From Diabrotica undecimpunctata (lineage: Eukaryota > Arthropoda > Insecta > Coleoptera > Chrysomelidae), in contig NC_092806.1 in the NCBI RefSeq assembly GCF_040954645.1, forward strand, positions 130,216,151 through 130,280,150: a stretch of 64,000 nucleotides of DNA, in the 5' to 3' direction. This document shows, in pieces, positions 22,417 through 32,900 of this stretch. Position 1 is the stretch's first letter; the number at the start of each line of letters is the position of its first letter. Below the pieces are notes generated by a model. The model was not told the origin of the DNA. It ran no database searches and saw only the letters and a list, made by a program, of their open reading frames with translations. The position numbers were made by a program, and so were the translations under genes.

Positions 22417-23080
22417 TCATCATCATGTGCAGCTTTATCAACCGTTTCCAATTACGGTGCAGCCTCCCTTATTTCAATGTTATTCTATGTTCTTATTATT
22501 ATTCGACGATGTCTTAGTTATTCGTTGTTCTAATAATTTGCGCTCATTTGCGCCCATATTTTTCTATCTTGTGCTATTCGAGACCACGTTGTTCCTGTTA
22601 ATTTTCTTGTATCATAATCCCATCTGAGATTCGGGCGCCTCTTTGGTCTCTTACCATTCCTGGGGTACCACATAGTTGTTCTAGTGGTCCATCTGTTATC
22701 TGTTCTTCTTGCCATATGTCCTGCCCATTGCCATTTCAGGGATTTTATTCTTTGGATTACATCAGTCACCTGGGTTTGCCTCCGTATCCATTCAATTCTT
22801 TTACGATCCCTCTTTGTTATCCCTAGCATACATCTTTCCATTGCTCTTTGAGTTACTTGAAGTTTCGACGTTATTTCTCTCTTTAATATCCAAGTTTCAC
22901 ATCCATATGTCAAGACGGGTAATATGCATTGATCAAATACTCTCTTCTTGAGGTATAGTGGCATTTTGGACTTGAAGACTATGGAATTTCGTCCGAATGC
23001 TGACCACGCTTGTTTTATTCGTCTGTTAATTTCTGGAAGTAGTGATCCCGATTTATGTATGAGCTGTCCCAGGTATATGT
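22415..23080 (-). mobile_element. RTE-like element B, 3' part (antisense half of an inverted copy)
   Basis: The - strand reads YIYLGQLIHKSGS then RRIKQAWSAFGRN, KKRVFDQCILPVLTYGCETW, QRAMERCMLGITKRDRKRIE and LKWQWAGHMARRTDNRW, ending ...IWAQMSANY. This is the complete C-terminal part of an RTE ORF2 after the palm. The 3' end faces left and finishes in (ATG)n next to the (AT)n tract. Its first words, YIYLGQ, are those that should follow the last words of the + strand segment at 23080-24223, so the two are halves of one element joined head to head. Confidence 0.85.
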
Positions 23081-24220
23081 AGATATAAAAACCTACAATG
23101 AACGACTTGTACAAAATACAATCGAGAACCGTAAAAGCTATAGTAAAACCAAGAGTAAGTTGGCAATCGGTAGAAAGCAAATAATAGCATTGGGAAACAA
23201 CAACGGAAGGATCACAAATAGGGATGAAATAATAGAACATGTAACCTAATTCTACGAGGGTCTATATAAAGCTCCGGATGCACAAGAAATAGGCGAAGAA
23301 GAAATTGCGGTTCAAGAAGATGTACCAGATGTTCTCGTGGATGAGGTAGAGGCAGCTCTTAAGAGCATGAAGAACGGCAAGGCAGCCGGTAATGACGGTG
23401 TTACAGCCGAACTTCTAAAGATTGCTGGGAAAACAACTTGGAAAATCCTAGCAAAAATATACACAGACTGCCTAAAATCGAGACATATTCCAAAAAAGTG
23501 GAATTCAGCCAACATAATCCTCATTCACAAGAAAGGTAGCAAGGAAGACATTAGAAATTATAGACCGATCAGCTTGCTGCCTGTGATATACAAGGTATTC
23601 ACCAAAATCATTAACAACAGAATACAGAACACACTTGACGCTGCCCAACCTCGAGAGCAAGCAGGCTTTAGAAGTGGCTTCAGCACAATGGATCATATTC
23701 AAACATTAAGAGAAGTAATGAGCAGAACAAAAGAATATGATCTACCACTGGCGCTAGCATTCATAGACTTCGAGAAGGCATTTGACTCCGTATACCCAAG
23801 AGCAGTCATAGAAGCTCTTGTCGACCAAGGAGTAGATAGACCATATGTCGAAACGCTAGCAAATATATACAAAGAGGCCACAGCTAGAGTAAGCATATAT
23901 GAAAATACCCCAGAATTTCCCACTCAGAAAGGAGTCCGACAAGGAGACACCATATCCCCTAAGCTCTTCAGTGCAACCTTAGAAAATATCTTCCGGAAAT
24001 TAGACTGGAACAACCAAGGTCTATGTATAGATGGAGAATACCTAAACCATCTTAGATTCGCTGATGACATCATTCTAATTGCTAGAAGTCCTGAAGAATT
24101 ACAACTACAAATTAATGAACTTAATACAGCCAGCAATGAGGTAGGCCTAAAAATGAACCTAGCAAAGACTAAAATAATGTGCAATGATCTGATCGCCAAC
24201 GTGGAAATAAAAATTAATGA

Positions 24221-24223
<3 letters not shown>
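23080..24223 (+). mobile_element. RTE-like element B, RT part in sense orientation (inverted 5' segment)
   Basis: An open frame at 23337-24220 carries most RT motifs: MKNGKAAGNDGVTAELLK, ILIHKKGSKEDIRNYRPISL, EQAGFRSGFSTMDHI, LALAFIDFEKAFDSV, GVRQGDTISPKLFSATLE, the catalytic LRFADDIILIA, and LNTASNEVGLKMNLAKTK. It ends EIKINETYIY at the (AT)n tract. The upstream linker (23080-23330) has one stop. The catalytic Asp pair is intact, but the C-terminal half lies inverted at 22415-23080. Read with that half, this is a single 5'-truncated RTE insertion with its 5' portion inverted. Confidence 0.87.

Positions 24224-24283
<60 letters not shown>
24224..24283. repeat. (AT)n tract at the right junction of the inserted RTE copy
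   Basis: 60 bp of pure TA. It fuses the end of the inverted RT segment (INETYIY) to the resumed reading frame of element A (INEALRHW), giving one artificial continuous frame. Confidence 0.95.
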
Positions 24284-24285
<2 letters not shown>

Positions 24286-24832
24286 ACGAAGCACTCAGGC
24301 ACTGGAAAAAGAAGTGTAAAGGGATGGGGCTGTCTATTGGGGATGAAACGTTATACACGTTGCACTATGCAGATGACCAGGCAGTTATTGCCCAAGACAA
24401 GGAAGACCTGAAGTATATGGTTAGAAAACTAATGGAAGAGTACAAAAACGCAATATCTTTGCATAGGAGGAGAAAATACTGCAGATGACTTCGACTTACA
24501 AGACGGGAAAATTAAGAAATGCGATCAATGTATATATGTGGGGGTAAAACTAACAAAGACAGGAAGAACTGATGAAGCCGTAAAAGACAGAATAATCAAA
24601 GGGAAACGAATTATAGGTGCATTGAATTCAGTACTATGGCAGGAAAATATAAGACCAGAAACGAAAAAAATAATATATAATACCATATTGAAACCAGTAA
24701 TCGTCTATGGCTCAGAAGTATGGCAGTTATCACAAAAACTTAAAGGTAACCTATTGGCAGTTGAAAGTCTAGACTAGAACATATGAGAAATGAGGACATA
24801 AGGAATCAAATGAATGTAAAAAGATCAATTAT
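24284..24832 (+). mobile_element. RTE-like element A, segment 2: catalytic palm and thumb
   Basis: NEALRHWKKKCKGMGLSIGD and TLHYADDQAVIAQDKEDL hold the catalytic YADD box of element A. After a frameshift come YVGVKLTKTGRTDEAVKDRI (about 24540), TILKPVIVYGSEVWQLSQKL (24690-24745) and RNEDIRNQMNVKRSII, where another element has inserted. The 12-bp AAGATCAATTAT at 24821-24832 recurs at 25771-25782. Confidence 0.85.
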
Positions 24833-25085
24833 TAAAATCAACAACTGGAAAGAATGGTATATTAATTCCAAAAAGGGACTGTATTATAAAACTATCCAAA
24901 CAGAGATCCCATCTAAAAGCTGGTTTAGTGACTATCAAGGCAACAAGGTATTTATATCATATATATGTAGACTTAGGTTTGGCCACTCCTTAGTTTCACA
25001 ACATAAACATAAAATAGGACTGTCAGACACAAACTGTTGTGAATGTGGAGAATTAGGATCCGCAGAACATATGATATTAGATTGT

Positions 25086-25420
25086 AAATTAAAAAAAAAA
25101 AAGAAATAGATTATTTTATAGATCAAATTTATATTACACAATATATAAGAAAACCTTTTAATCTACAAGCTTTGATTGCTACTAAAGATAAAAGTATCTA
25201 TGAGATCCTAATTAAACACATTATTAATATAAAACTAAAATTGTGAAATTTTATTGTGAAAATTAAAATACTTATGAAAAGAAAAAAATAAGGTACATAA
25301 AAAAAATAAAGAAAAAAAGAAAAAAAAAGAATAAATAAAAAAAATGAAAGAAGAAATAAAAATAAAAAAAAAATAAAAAAAAAAGAATAAATAAAAAAAA
25401 AGAAATAATAAAAAAAAACA
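25086..25420. repeat. A-rich low-complexity stretch
   Basis: Long runs of A broken by single G, T or C, in the 3' untranslated part of the inserted non-LTR element. Apparent - strand ORFs here (Phe/Leu only) are composition artefacts. Confidence 0.9.
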
Positions 25421-25479
25421 CACACGAAGAGGGCTTAAACCTCCGAGGTGTTGAACCGGGTTTATGTCCTAGCGCTGTG

Positions 25480-25481
<2 letters not shown>

Positions 25482-25535
<54 letters not shown>
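25482..25535. repeat. (AT)n microsatellite, 54 bp
   Basis: Alternating AT within the 3' region of the inserted non-LTR element. Confidence 0.95.
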
Positions 25536-25537
<2 letters not shown>

Positions 25538-25770
25538 AATTTAATAGTTATTAGTAGTATTAGTATTTAGTATAGCATAAAAACAAACAAAAACGCTCAC
25601 CAAAATATATATGTAAGTACCTGTATAATATATGTGTGAATTACTATTGTAAATCATTATTATCAAATAGGTTATAAATATAATGAGTATAAGAGATAAA
25701 ATTACAAGAGTAATTTTAGTTCGGCTAATGGATTAAGTCCACAGTCAAAAGAAATCAACAGCACACACAC

Positions 25771-26023
25771 AAGATCAATTATAGAAGACATCCAAAAACC
25801 ACAATTAACATGGTACCGACATGTTAGACCTATGGGGGAAGAAAGACTACCAAAAAAATATTAGAATGGATACCACCAGAGAAAAGAAAACGAGGACGAC
25901 CACCAACAACATGGATGAAATAAATTTCAAAAGCAATGTCAGCAAGAAATCTATCTGAAGAAGACTGGCCGAATAGACAGGCTTGGCGAACGGGAATCCA
26001 AAGGCGGGTCACGCTATGAACGC

Positions 26024-26026
<3 letters not shown>
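25771..26026 (+). mobile_element. RTE-like element A, segment 3: C-terminal tail
   Basis: Resumes with RSIIEDIQKPQLTWYRHV, then LEWIPPEKRKRGRPPTTWMK, LSEEDWPNRQAWRTGIQRRV and a terminal stop, running directly into (TA)n. This is the end of the RTE ORF2 that began at 20619. With the two insertions removed, element A spans about 2.56 kb and lacks only the endonuclease start. Confidence 0.83.

Positions 26027-26078
<52 letters not shown>
26027..26078. repeat. (TA)n tract at the 3' end of RTE element A
   Basis: 52 bp of TA immediately after the last codons of element A. RTE-type elements commonly end in short tandem repeats instead of poly(A), so this is probably the expanded tail. Confidence 0.93.
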
Positions 26079-26081
<3 letters not shown>

Positions 26082-26310
26082 AACTTTGATGAAATTTAAA
26101 TATAATAGAAATTTCTTAAAAATATATTGCAAAACTGTCTATTTTATTCTTGTGACCTCTTTAAGATATCATCCAATTGTAAAATAAAAATCTAATCCTT
26201 GAACCTAAAAAAAAGAACTACTCTTAATTCGCAGCGCTATATTCGATTTACAAATATATAATAGCAGAGTTTTGATGGCAAAAGATTGCAACGGTCTTTA
26301 TAAGTAAATT

Positions 26311-26541
26311 TTAAAAACGGTTGGAGCGACACAGCATCCACGGAATGATGAAAATTCTTGACAGGAATAATATTGTCCAAAGTAAAACAGTCCTTGTGAA
26401 AAGTCTCATGCTTAATGCGAATAACTCGTTTACGATAATCACCAACACACTAAAAATTACTCGGGACCAATCTTCTACCGGCCAAGAAAATCTAGATTTG
26501 GTCAACGTGAGTCTTGTTTGCAGTTGTTTTGCGGGTAACAT
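26311..26541 (-). mobile_element. Possible Tc1-like transposase remnant
   Basis: The - strand frame contains LTLTKSRFSWPVEDWSRVIF then S. This resembles the Tc1 stretch 'RLxxA..H..W..xDWSRVLFSDESRF' before the first catalytic Asp. The expected DES is not preserved and no other motif follows clearly. Weak call. Confidence 0.35.
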
Positions 26542-27021
26542 TAGCTTTTCCTTTGTCTATAAGAAAATACACTTTTTTCAAACTATGAGTACACTTTTAA
26601 ATTGTTACCTGTAATTTAATCTTATAAAACTTTAATCCGGATTTATGTATATACTTGCGACAGCATTTCCTTGACAAATTCAATTCAGTTGATTCAACAA
26701 CTCCAGGTAGATAGCCTTTAGCAAAAGTAATAGACACCCACATGGGTTCTGAAGGATTGACAATAGTGGTGACACTAAAAAATTCAAATGGGAAAATAAT
26801 AAAATGACCAATACATAAATTAAAAAGGCTTGAGGAAGAAAACCATGCAAGTACAAAAAATATCATATCAATATCAATGTTTTTAACCTTATTGCGGCTC
26901 TTGAATGCAGAATTACATAAAATATATACACTCTATCCCTGATTATTTACTGAAACACTAAAATATGTATTTGTAGACATATAAACACTTCATTTTTTAC
27001 AAGCACTACTTAATTTTTTAG

Positions 27022-27211
27022 GATAACCGAAGACATGCAATTTGCAACAAATAGTGGATTCCAAAAATTACTTGTATTAACTGGAGTTACTAAAATAGAG
27101 GACGTTCATGAGTGGAAACATGAAGAAAAGTATAAACCAAAGTATTACGTTGATAGTATTGGAGCTTTAAATCTAATTCTTGGAAAACTTCAAATAAAGG
27201 AAATGTGTTAG
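27022..27211 (+). CDS. HAD phosphatase, last exon
   Basis: Acceptor TTTTTTAG at 27021. The exon enters in phase 2, completing Ser of GDS, and reads (S)ITEDMQFATNSGF. This completes HAD motif IV with its second acidic residue (GDSITED in place of the common GDTxxTD), then LLVLTGVTKIEDVHEW, YYVDSIGALNLIL and a C-terminus IKEMC with TAG at 27209-27211. LVLTGV and the closing Asp-Ser are typical of phosphoglycolate/4-nitrophenyl phosphatase family members. The complete open frame across all four exons argues that the gene is functional despite the large introns. Confidence 0.9.
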
Positions 27212-27253
27212 ATATCTTTTTTATGTATTCATTTTTTATAATAATAATAAACA

Positions 27254-27259
27254 AATAAA
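27254..27259 (+). promoter_or_regulatory. Polyadenylation signal AATAAA of the phosphatase gene
   Basis: AATAAA lies 43 bp after the stop codon, in an A-rich 3' untranslated region. Confidence 0.7.
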
Positions 27260-28560
27260 ATCGTTATCCTACCTAAAGGTGTATTATTAGTTTTATTATT
27301 TAACATAAGAATCAATGCAATTATTTATTACCATTTGATTCACGAGATGGTTACATTAAAACATATACAGAGTGGGCAAAAAATTCGCGCTGTTATCTGG
27401 AAATATTCAATACTTTTTATGAAAATGATGAAACAGATATATTTATATTCTAAAGGAGAAACAGTTTAAAGATACCGATATAATTTCATTTGTCAACATC
27501 TTCCTTTTCGTCCCTTAATTTTAAATAGGACATTCCACGTGTCGCACATCATTAGTTGGGTAGTTCGGTAAAATATTTAATATTCTATAATGTTTCTTAC
27601 TTTATTAACTTAATTTTAACGAAAGAGTATTAATTTATTAGAACCAGTAGCAAATCTTGTACGTGGGCGAAGTCACATCAACGAGATCAGTTAAGAAGCT
27701 AGCTTGATGTCTACACCTCTTAAACCTTATATTTTTCTTTAGAGTATCAGCTGCAGTATTTAATATCTATATTCTCTATTTAATTAATATAATTTAATTA
27801 ATTTAATAATAATTTAATTTAATTATTTCATAATAATTTAATTTAATTAATTTAATTAATTATTATCTATTTAATATATATCTCTCTTGTCGTTTACCCA
27901 TTACTGAGGATCGTGATTTCTTCCAATATTCCTAACAATTTTTCTCCGTTGGTCTCTATCTTCAGCTGCTCTGAGAGAAAATTTTAGAAAACAATCTGGT
28001 ACACTCTGAGAAGAACCGATATATTTCTGTATTTTTTGTCTTGTTATCTTTGTTTTACAATTTAAGAAAATGTTATATTTATTCACAATAAATTGCTTCT
28101 AACGGCCTCAACATTATGAAGCTTTTTAGCTGGATCTAAACAGTAGTAAGATTATTCCTGCATATTTTTTTAATATCCATCATTCTGTTAGAAATTATAG
28201 ATATCTAAAACCGGTTCTAACAGAATATAATGTTAGATTATTGTAGACTATTCTCATGTTAGAGCTCCTAATTTCATATTCTTAATTTGTTTAACGTCCT
28301 TTTTTAAGAAGGGTAAGTTGTATATAATTTTGGGATTTTCCATTTCTCATACATGCAGTGACGATCTTAATGACGTTGAACTAAGCGGGATGACAACAGC
28401 ACTGTTTGTGGACAAGTGGAAGTGTCAAGGAAAAGTCTACCAAATTGGGTAGAATGAGACATAATTGATGTTTTCTTTACATACTTGATATATATGTTCC
28501 TATACCAACAAATGTCAAATCCGACTGTGCTTGAACAACCTTTCGGTTAACAGTCAATTG
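27260..28560. other. Intergenic, no gene recognised
   Basis: AT-rich spacer. A TTTAATTAA-rich patch at 27775-27880 is low complexity. Short open frames have no domain signature. Confidence 0.5.
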
Positions 28561-28800
28561 ATTAGTGGTTAAAAATTTATTAAATCGAGGATCTTGTTTC
28601 CCCCTATCCAAGACCTTCTCATTTTAAGGGCACATTACACGTTAATTTAATAATTTGTAATTGTAAATGTATAGTACTTTCATGTACAGAAGCATGTTCC
28701 GTTTTTTATTGCAACTTATGTAACTTATTCCAACAACTGAAGATGGGTTTCTAGGCCTAAAAGCTTTTCGGTTAGGTAATTAAAATTTTGTAAGCCTTTA
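28561..28800. repeat. Dispersed repeat, copy 1 (see 36449-36690)
   Basis: Shares with 36449-36690 the order TTTAAAAATT..., CATTTTAAGG, AGAAGCATGTTCCG, CAACTTAT/TAAGCAACTT, AAGAACTGA/AACAACTGA and TAATTAAAATTTTGTAAGC. Identity is patchy, as expected for two old copies of one untranslated repeat. No coding potential. Confidence 0.6.
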
Positions 28801-28805
28801 ATATA

Positions 28806-29520
28806 TCATCATTCAACCTCAAAAGTCCATTGCTAAACATAGGCCTTTTCCTCGTATTTCCTGCCCACCCCGTCTATCTTCCGCCACTCTCATCCAGTTT
28901 TTATTTTGTCTTCTTGAATCGTCAGCCCCTCGTGTAGATGGTCGACGACGCTTCTTTTGTCTTCCCTTGGTCTCCATCCGTCTTTCTAGCTATGTCTTCT
29001 GCCCATATCCATTTTAGTCTGGCTGTTGTTTCGATGATTTCAGTCAGCTTGATTCTTCTTCTGACCCTTGTCTTTTTTATTTTGTCTCGCATTGTTAATC
29101 CTAACATGGATCCTAACGTGTGATTCTCAGTTTGGCAACCGAGGCTTTTGTAAAAAGTGTTTCTGCTCCATATGTCAACTCTGGGAGAATGCATTGATCA
29201 AATACTTTTCTATTCAGGCATATGAGCAGCTCACTTTTAAAAGAGTCTCTTAGTATACCATATGTTGCCCACCCAAGACCGATTCTTTTCTTCAGTTCAT
29301 GGGTCTGATTATCCCTACCAAACATAATTTCATGTCCCAGATATTTATATTTATCTACGAGTTCTACTTCTTGCCCAACAATACTGATGTTCTGATTGGG
29401 TACCAAATTTGTCATTATTTTTGTTTTCGAGAAGTTTTAACCTACATTTTCTGTAGCCACAACGAGTTTCTGTACCATCTTTCTTACCATTCCTAGATCT
29501 TCAGCTATTATGACTATAAT
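28806..29520 (-). mobile_element. RTE-like element, 3' half
   Basis: Two overlapping - strand frames read MTNLVPNQNISIVGQEVELV, DKYKYLGHEIMFGRDNQTHE, RKVFDQCILPELTYGAETLF (29113-29415), and then, after a frameshift, RRRIKLTEIIETTARLKWIW and ARKTDGDQG (28922-29194). This is the thumb and C-terminal tail of the same type as RTE element B (22415-23080). The palm with YADD is missing, so the copy is 5'-truncated. Confidence 0.78.
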
Positions 29521-29737
29521 ATCATCGTCGAAACGTAAGTTAATGTATACCTCTTACAAAAAGTTCCCACTTCTAAAGTAGAAGTGTATTTTAAGCCACA
29601 CTTATAACATTATGTTACTAGTTAACCATACATACATTGAAACATGGAAAATATTTGCGCCTCGATTGCTTTTTTTTACCAATAGTTGGTAATAAAACAG
29701 TTTGCTTAATTCTGTGTTATTAGGATATATTTTAATT
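29521..29737. other. Spacer with a repeat shared with the tRNA field
   Basis: 29675-29735 (ACCAATAGTTGGTAATAAAA, then TTAATTCTGTGTTATTA) is matched in inverted orientation by 45560-45610 and more weakly by 40215-40260. No coding potential. Confidence 0.55.
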
Positions 29738-29870
29738 AGTATATTACATAACTAGAGTTAAGAAGCTTATTACATGCGTGTAAAATAGTTGCGCGTGAGC
29801 CGCGTAGCGGCGAGCGCAGTAATTTTACAAACATGTAATAAGCTTACAACTCAAGTTGTGTACTATACTT
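29738..29870. repeat. 133-bp imperfect palindrome
   Basis: The left arm AGTATATTACATAACTAGAG is followed by AAGCTTATTACATG. The right arm is the same in inverted orientation, ending AAGCTTACAACTCAAGTTGT then GTACTATACT. The loop is GC-rich (CGCGTGAGCCGCGTAGCGGC). It lies near the 3' end of the Jockey element. It may be a small foldback MITE. Confidence 0.85.
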
Positions 29871-29965
29871 TTTCTACGATTATTTTCATTTATAAAAATA
29901 AAAAGTAACAATAACAAGTAACTTTTATTTATTTAACAAAATTCGGGAACAATTTAAATTAAACA

Positions 29966-32900
29966 TTTTTTTTTTTTTTTTATTAACATTTAAGATTTTT
30001 ACAATCTGTTTTGCAGTGAAAACAATAAGTAAAATTTTTTGTCTTTACATGACAGAGAGATGTAAGGTCCAGTGACCAAATCATCACGACACAAATTGGC
30101 TTTTTACCGGTAGGATGCGCACATACACTGATACGCGAGCACTAAAAGCGGCACTGATCACAATGGCTGGGTGCTGTTGAAGGCGTAACTCCCACTGCTG
30201 TAGGCTCTGTCAGGATAGGTGAGGTAGGTCCAAGGGGTCATGTCGCTTCAATCTCTTCGCTTGTTGGTTGTTGTGAAGATTGTGTGCCAGGGTATTAGGA
30301 TGCACCCGCAACCTGTTTTGATATTGTTCAGAAGTTTTTTTGCACTCTTCAGAGACTGTTAGTACCTGAAGATCTCTATGTATTGCATCATTCTGGATAT
30401 ACCAAGGTGCATTAGCGATTGTTCTCAGAGTTTTGGATTGGAATCTTTGTATTATCATAATATTAGATTTGCTAGCTGAACCCCAGAGCTGTGAGCCATA
30501 TGTCCAAATGGGTTTTATTATTGTATTGTATATCAGCAGCTTGTTGTCAATCGATAGGTGAGAGTTTTTTCCCAACATCCAGTAAAGTTTTCTGTATAAA
30601 ATTCCCAATTGAAGCCTTTTCGTCCATATATGTTTGGTCCAAGTTAGACGTTTGTGAAGGTGAATACCTAAGTATTTTACGTCATGCTTTTGGGGCAAAG
30701 GATGTCCATTGAGGTTAACTTGTGGACATGTACCTCTTCTTAGAGTGAATGTAATTTGTGTAGATTTTGAGGGGTTTACTCTAATTCTCCAGAGTTTAAG
30801 CCATTCATTTTTTTTGTTCAGATGTAGTTGCAGTCTCTCTGATGCTACTGTTGGGTTGCTATGAGAGGACAAGAAAGCAGTATCATCTGCGAATGTTGCA
30901 AGCGTTAGATTATTGCTTATTGGCAAGTCAGCCGTATATATCAGGTACAGAATCGGTCCGAGCACACTACCCTGAGGTACACCAGATAGGATGGGGTAAA
31001 GTTTTGTATAGGCTTCACTATATTTTACCAGATATCTCCTTTCTGTAAGGTATGATTGAAGCAGTTTAAAGTAAGGGTAAGGTAAATTTTTCTTTAATTT
31101 GTACAGAAGTCCTGTATGCCACACCTTGTCAAAAGCTTGAGAGGCGTCTAAAAAGGCTGCAGTACAATATTGCTTGTTCTCGAGGCTACTTCTTATTGTT
31201 GTGTATAGTCTGTGAACTTGTTCTATTGTACCATGTTGGTTACGAAAACCGAATTGATGGTCAGGTATGAGACACTTTTCGTCCAATATTGGTTTGATTT
31301 TTCGTAGTAGAAGTTTTTCGAAGACCTTAGAGATGACTGGGAGTAGACTAATCGGTCGGTATGAGTTGACATCTTTTGGATCTTTACCAGGTTTTTGAAT
31401 GAGTATAATCTGTGCCACTTTCCATTGCAGAGGGAAGTAATGCAGACTAAGCATAGCATTGAAGATCATAGTGATTATTCTGTAATAGTCATTGGTTAGT
31501 TCCTGGAGGATCTTACCCGTTATGAGGTCGAATCCCGGAGCCTTATTGGGTTGTATTTCATTCTTTATTATCTGTTTTACTTCTTTAATATTAAACTTGG
31601 TGATTGGTAGACCCATTTGATATGGAGCCTCAAGAAAAGAATTAAATGGTTCTTCTTGTTCTAATGGCACTACTCTGTTAAATGGACTAAATACTGTAGA
31701 AAGATGTTCAGCGAATGTTTCAGATTTTTCTGTGTCTGTTCTTGCCCATTTACCTTTGACATTTTTTAGAGGAGGTATGACGTCTTGTGGACCTTTTACC
31801 TTTCTCGTCGCCTTCCATACAGAATAATTGGTGTCTTTGGACGGAGTCAAATTTTCTAAGTAAGTTTGGATCCCCCTGTTTTTCTCTTCTTTTAATAGAT
31901 TTTTAAGTCTTCTGGTAATTCTGTTTAAATTTTGTTTGTCAATAGGAGCGTGTGTGTTTTGCCACTTTTTCCTAAGTTTTCTTTTCTCATCGATCAGGTT
32001 TTTTGCACTTTGCGAACAGTTTATGCTTTCCTTCCATGTTGTTTGTTCAGGAGTAGAAATCCAACCTGCCTTTTGTATCGAGGTAGTAAGTTGTTGTACC
32101 GCATTTTCAATTTGTAATTCTGTTTTAAGTGGCAAGTTCGTTGGTATTTGTTCTGCTAGTGCGCTTCGAAATATTTTCCAATTTGTTTGATTATTGGTTA
32201 GGACTGGAGGCTTATTTCTGAGTATGATTTTGGAGTCTAGGTCAATTAGAATGGGAGAATGATCTGAAGAGAGGTCCCAGCATGATTCTATTGCTAAATA
32301 GTTAAGAGAGATACCTTTAATCACACAGAAGTCTAAGAGATCTGGTGTTTTATTTGGATCTGTAGGCCAATAAGTTGGTTCTCCTGTAGATATGTGTTGT
32401 AGGTTGTTTCCTGTTATTGACTTCAGCAGTTGTTTACCCCTTGTTGTAATTACCCTAGAGCCCCAGTGATGATGTTTACAGTTAAAGTCTCCTCCTGCTA
32501 TGAATTTGTGTCCAAGAAAACTGAAATAGGTGCTAAAGTTGTTTTCGTTGATTGGTTGACCAGGAGGACAGTAGACCGCAGATAAGGTAAGGTTGCCTAG
32601 CCAATCTTCGATGACAATGCTAGTTGATTGCAGGTACTTTTCACTGAGCTTATTTAACTCATGGTGTTTTATATTAGATTTGATAATAATAGCTGTGCCA
32701 CCGTGTGCCTTGTCATTTGGATGTTTTGTGTAGTGGACAATGTACTTGGGAATTTTGATATAGTTTTTGTCTGTTAGATGAGCTTCTGATACAAGCATAA
32801 CATCAATTTTCTTCTCGTCGAGGAAAATTTTTATTTCTTGGATGTGGTTCGTTAGGCCATTTGAGTTCCAGACGGCTATTTTAAGTCTGTGTTGCATTAG

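Larger units (their letters stand above)
24833..25770 (+). mobile_element. 5'-truncated non-LTR insertion with 12-bp target duplication
   Basis: The insert starts in coding sequence INNWKEWYINSKKGLYYKTI and includes RLRFGHSLVSQHKHKIG and CCECGELGSAEHMILDC. These form the C-terminal Cys-His cluster of R1/I/Jockey-like RT proteins. Coding ends at the stop at 25107-25109, followed by a long A-rich region (25086-25420), a GC-richer 3' segment, an (AT)n tract and an (AC)4 tail. AAGATCAATTAT occurs immediately left (24821-24832) and right (25771-25782). The host element A resumes after it, so this is the younger insertion. Confidence 0.8.

Noticed and set aside
23337..24488. Single 383-residue RT protein
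   Set aside because: It is a fusion of two different RTE copies through an (AT)n tract; it contains both FADD and YADD boxes and no real element has this order.
25198..25425. - strand ORF rich in Phe and Leu
   Set aside because: Complement of A-rich low-complexity 3' untranslated sequence.
26597..26866. 89-residue - strand ORF with a hydrophobic start and a Cys/Lys-rich end
   Set aside because: No recognised domain or splice-compatible neighbours; lies in an intron and could arise by chance.
27775..27880. TTTAATTAA-rich patch as a regulatory or origin element
   Set aside because: Simple low-complexity AT sequence without organised spacing.
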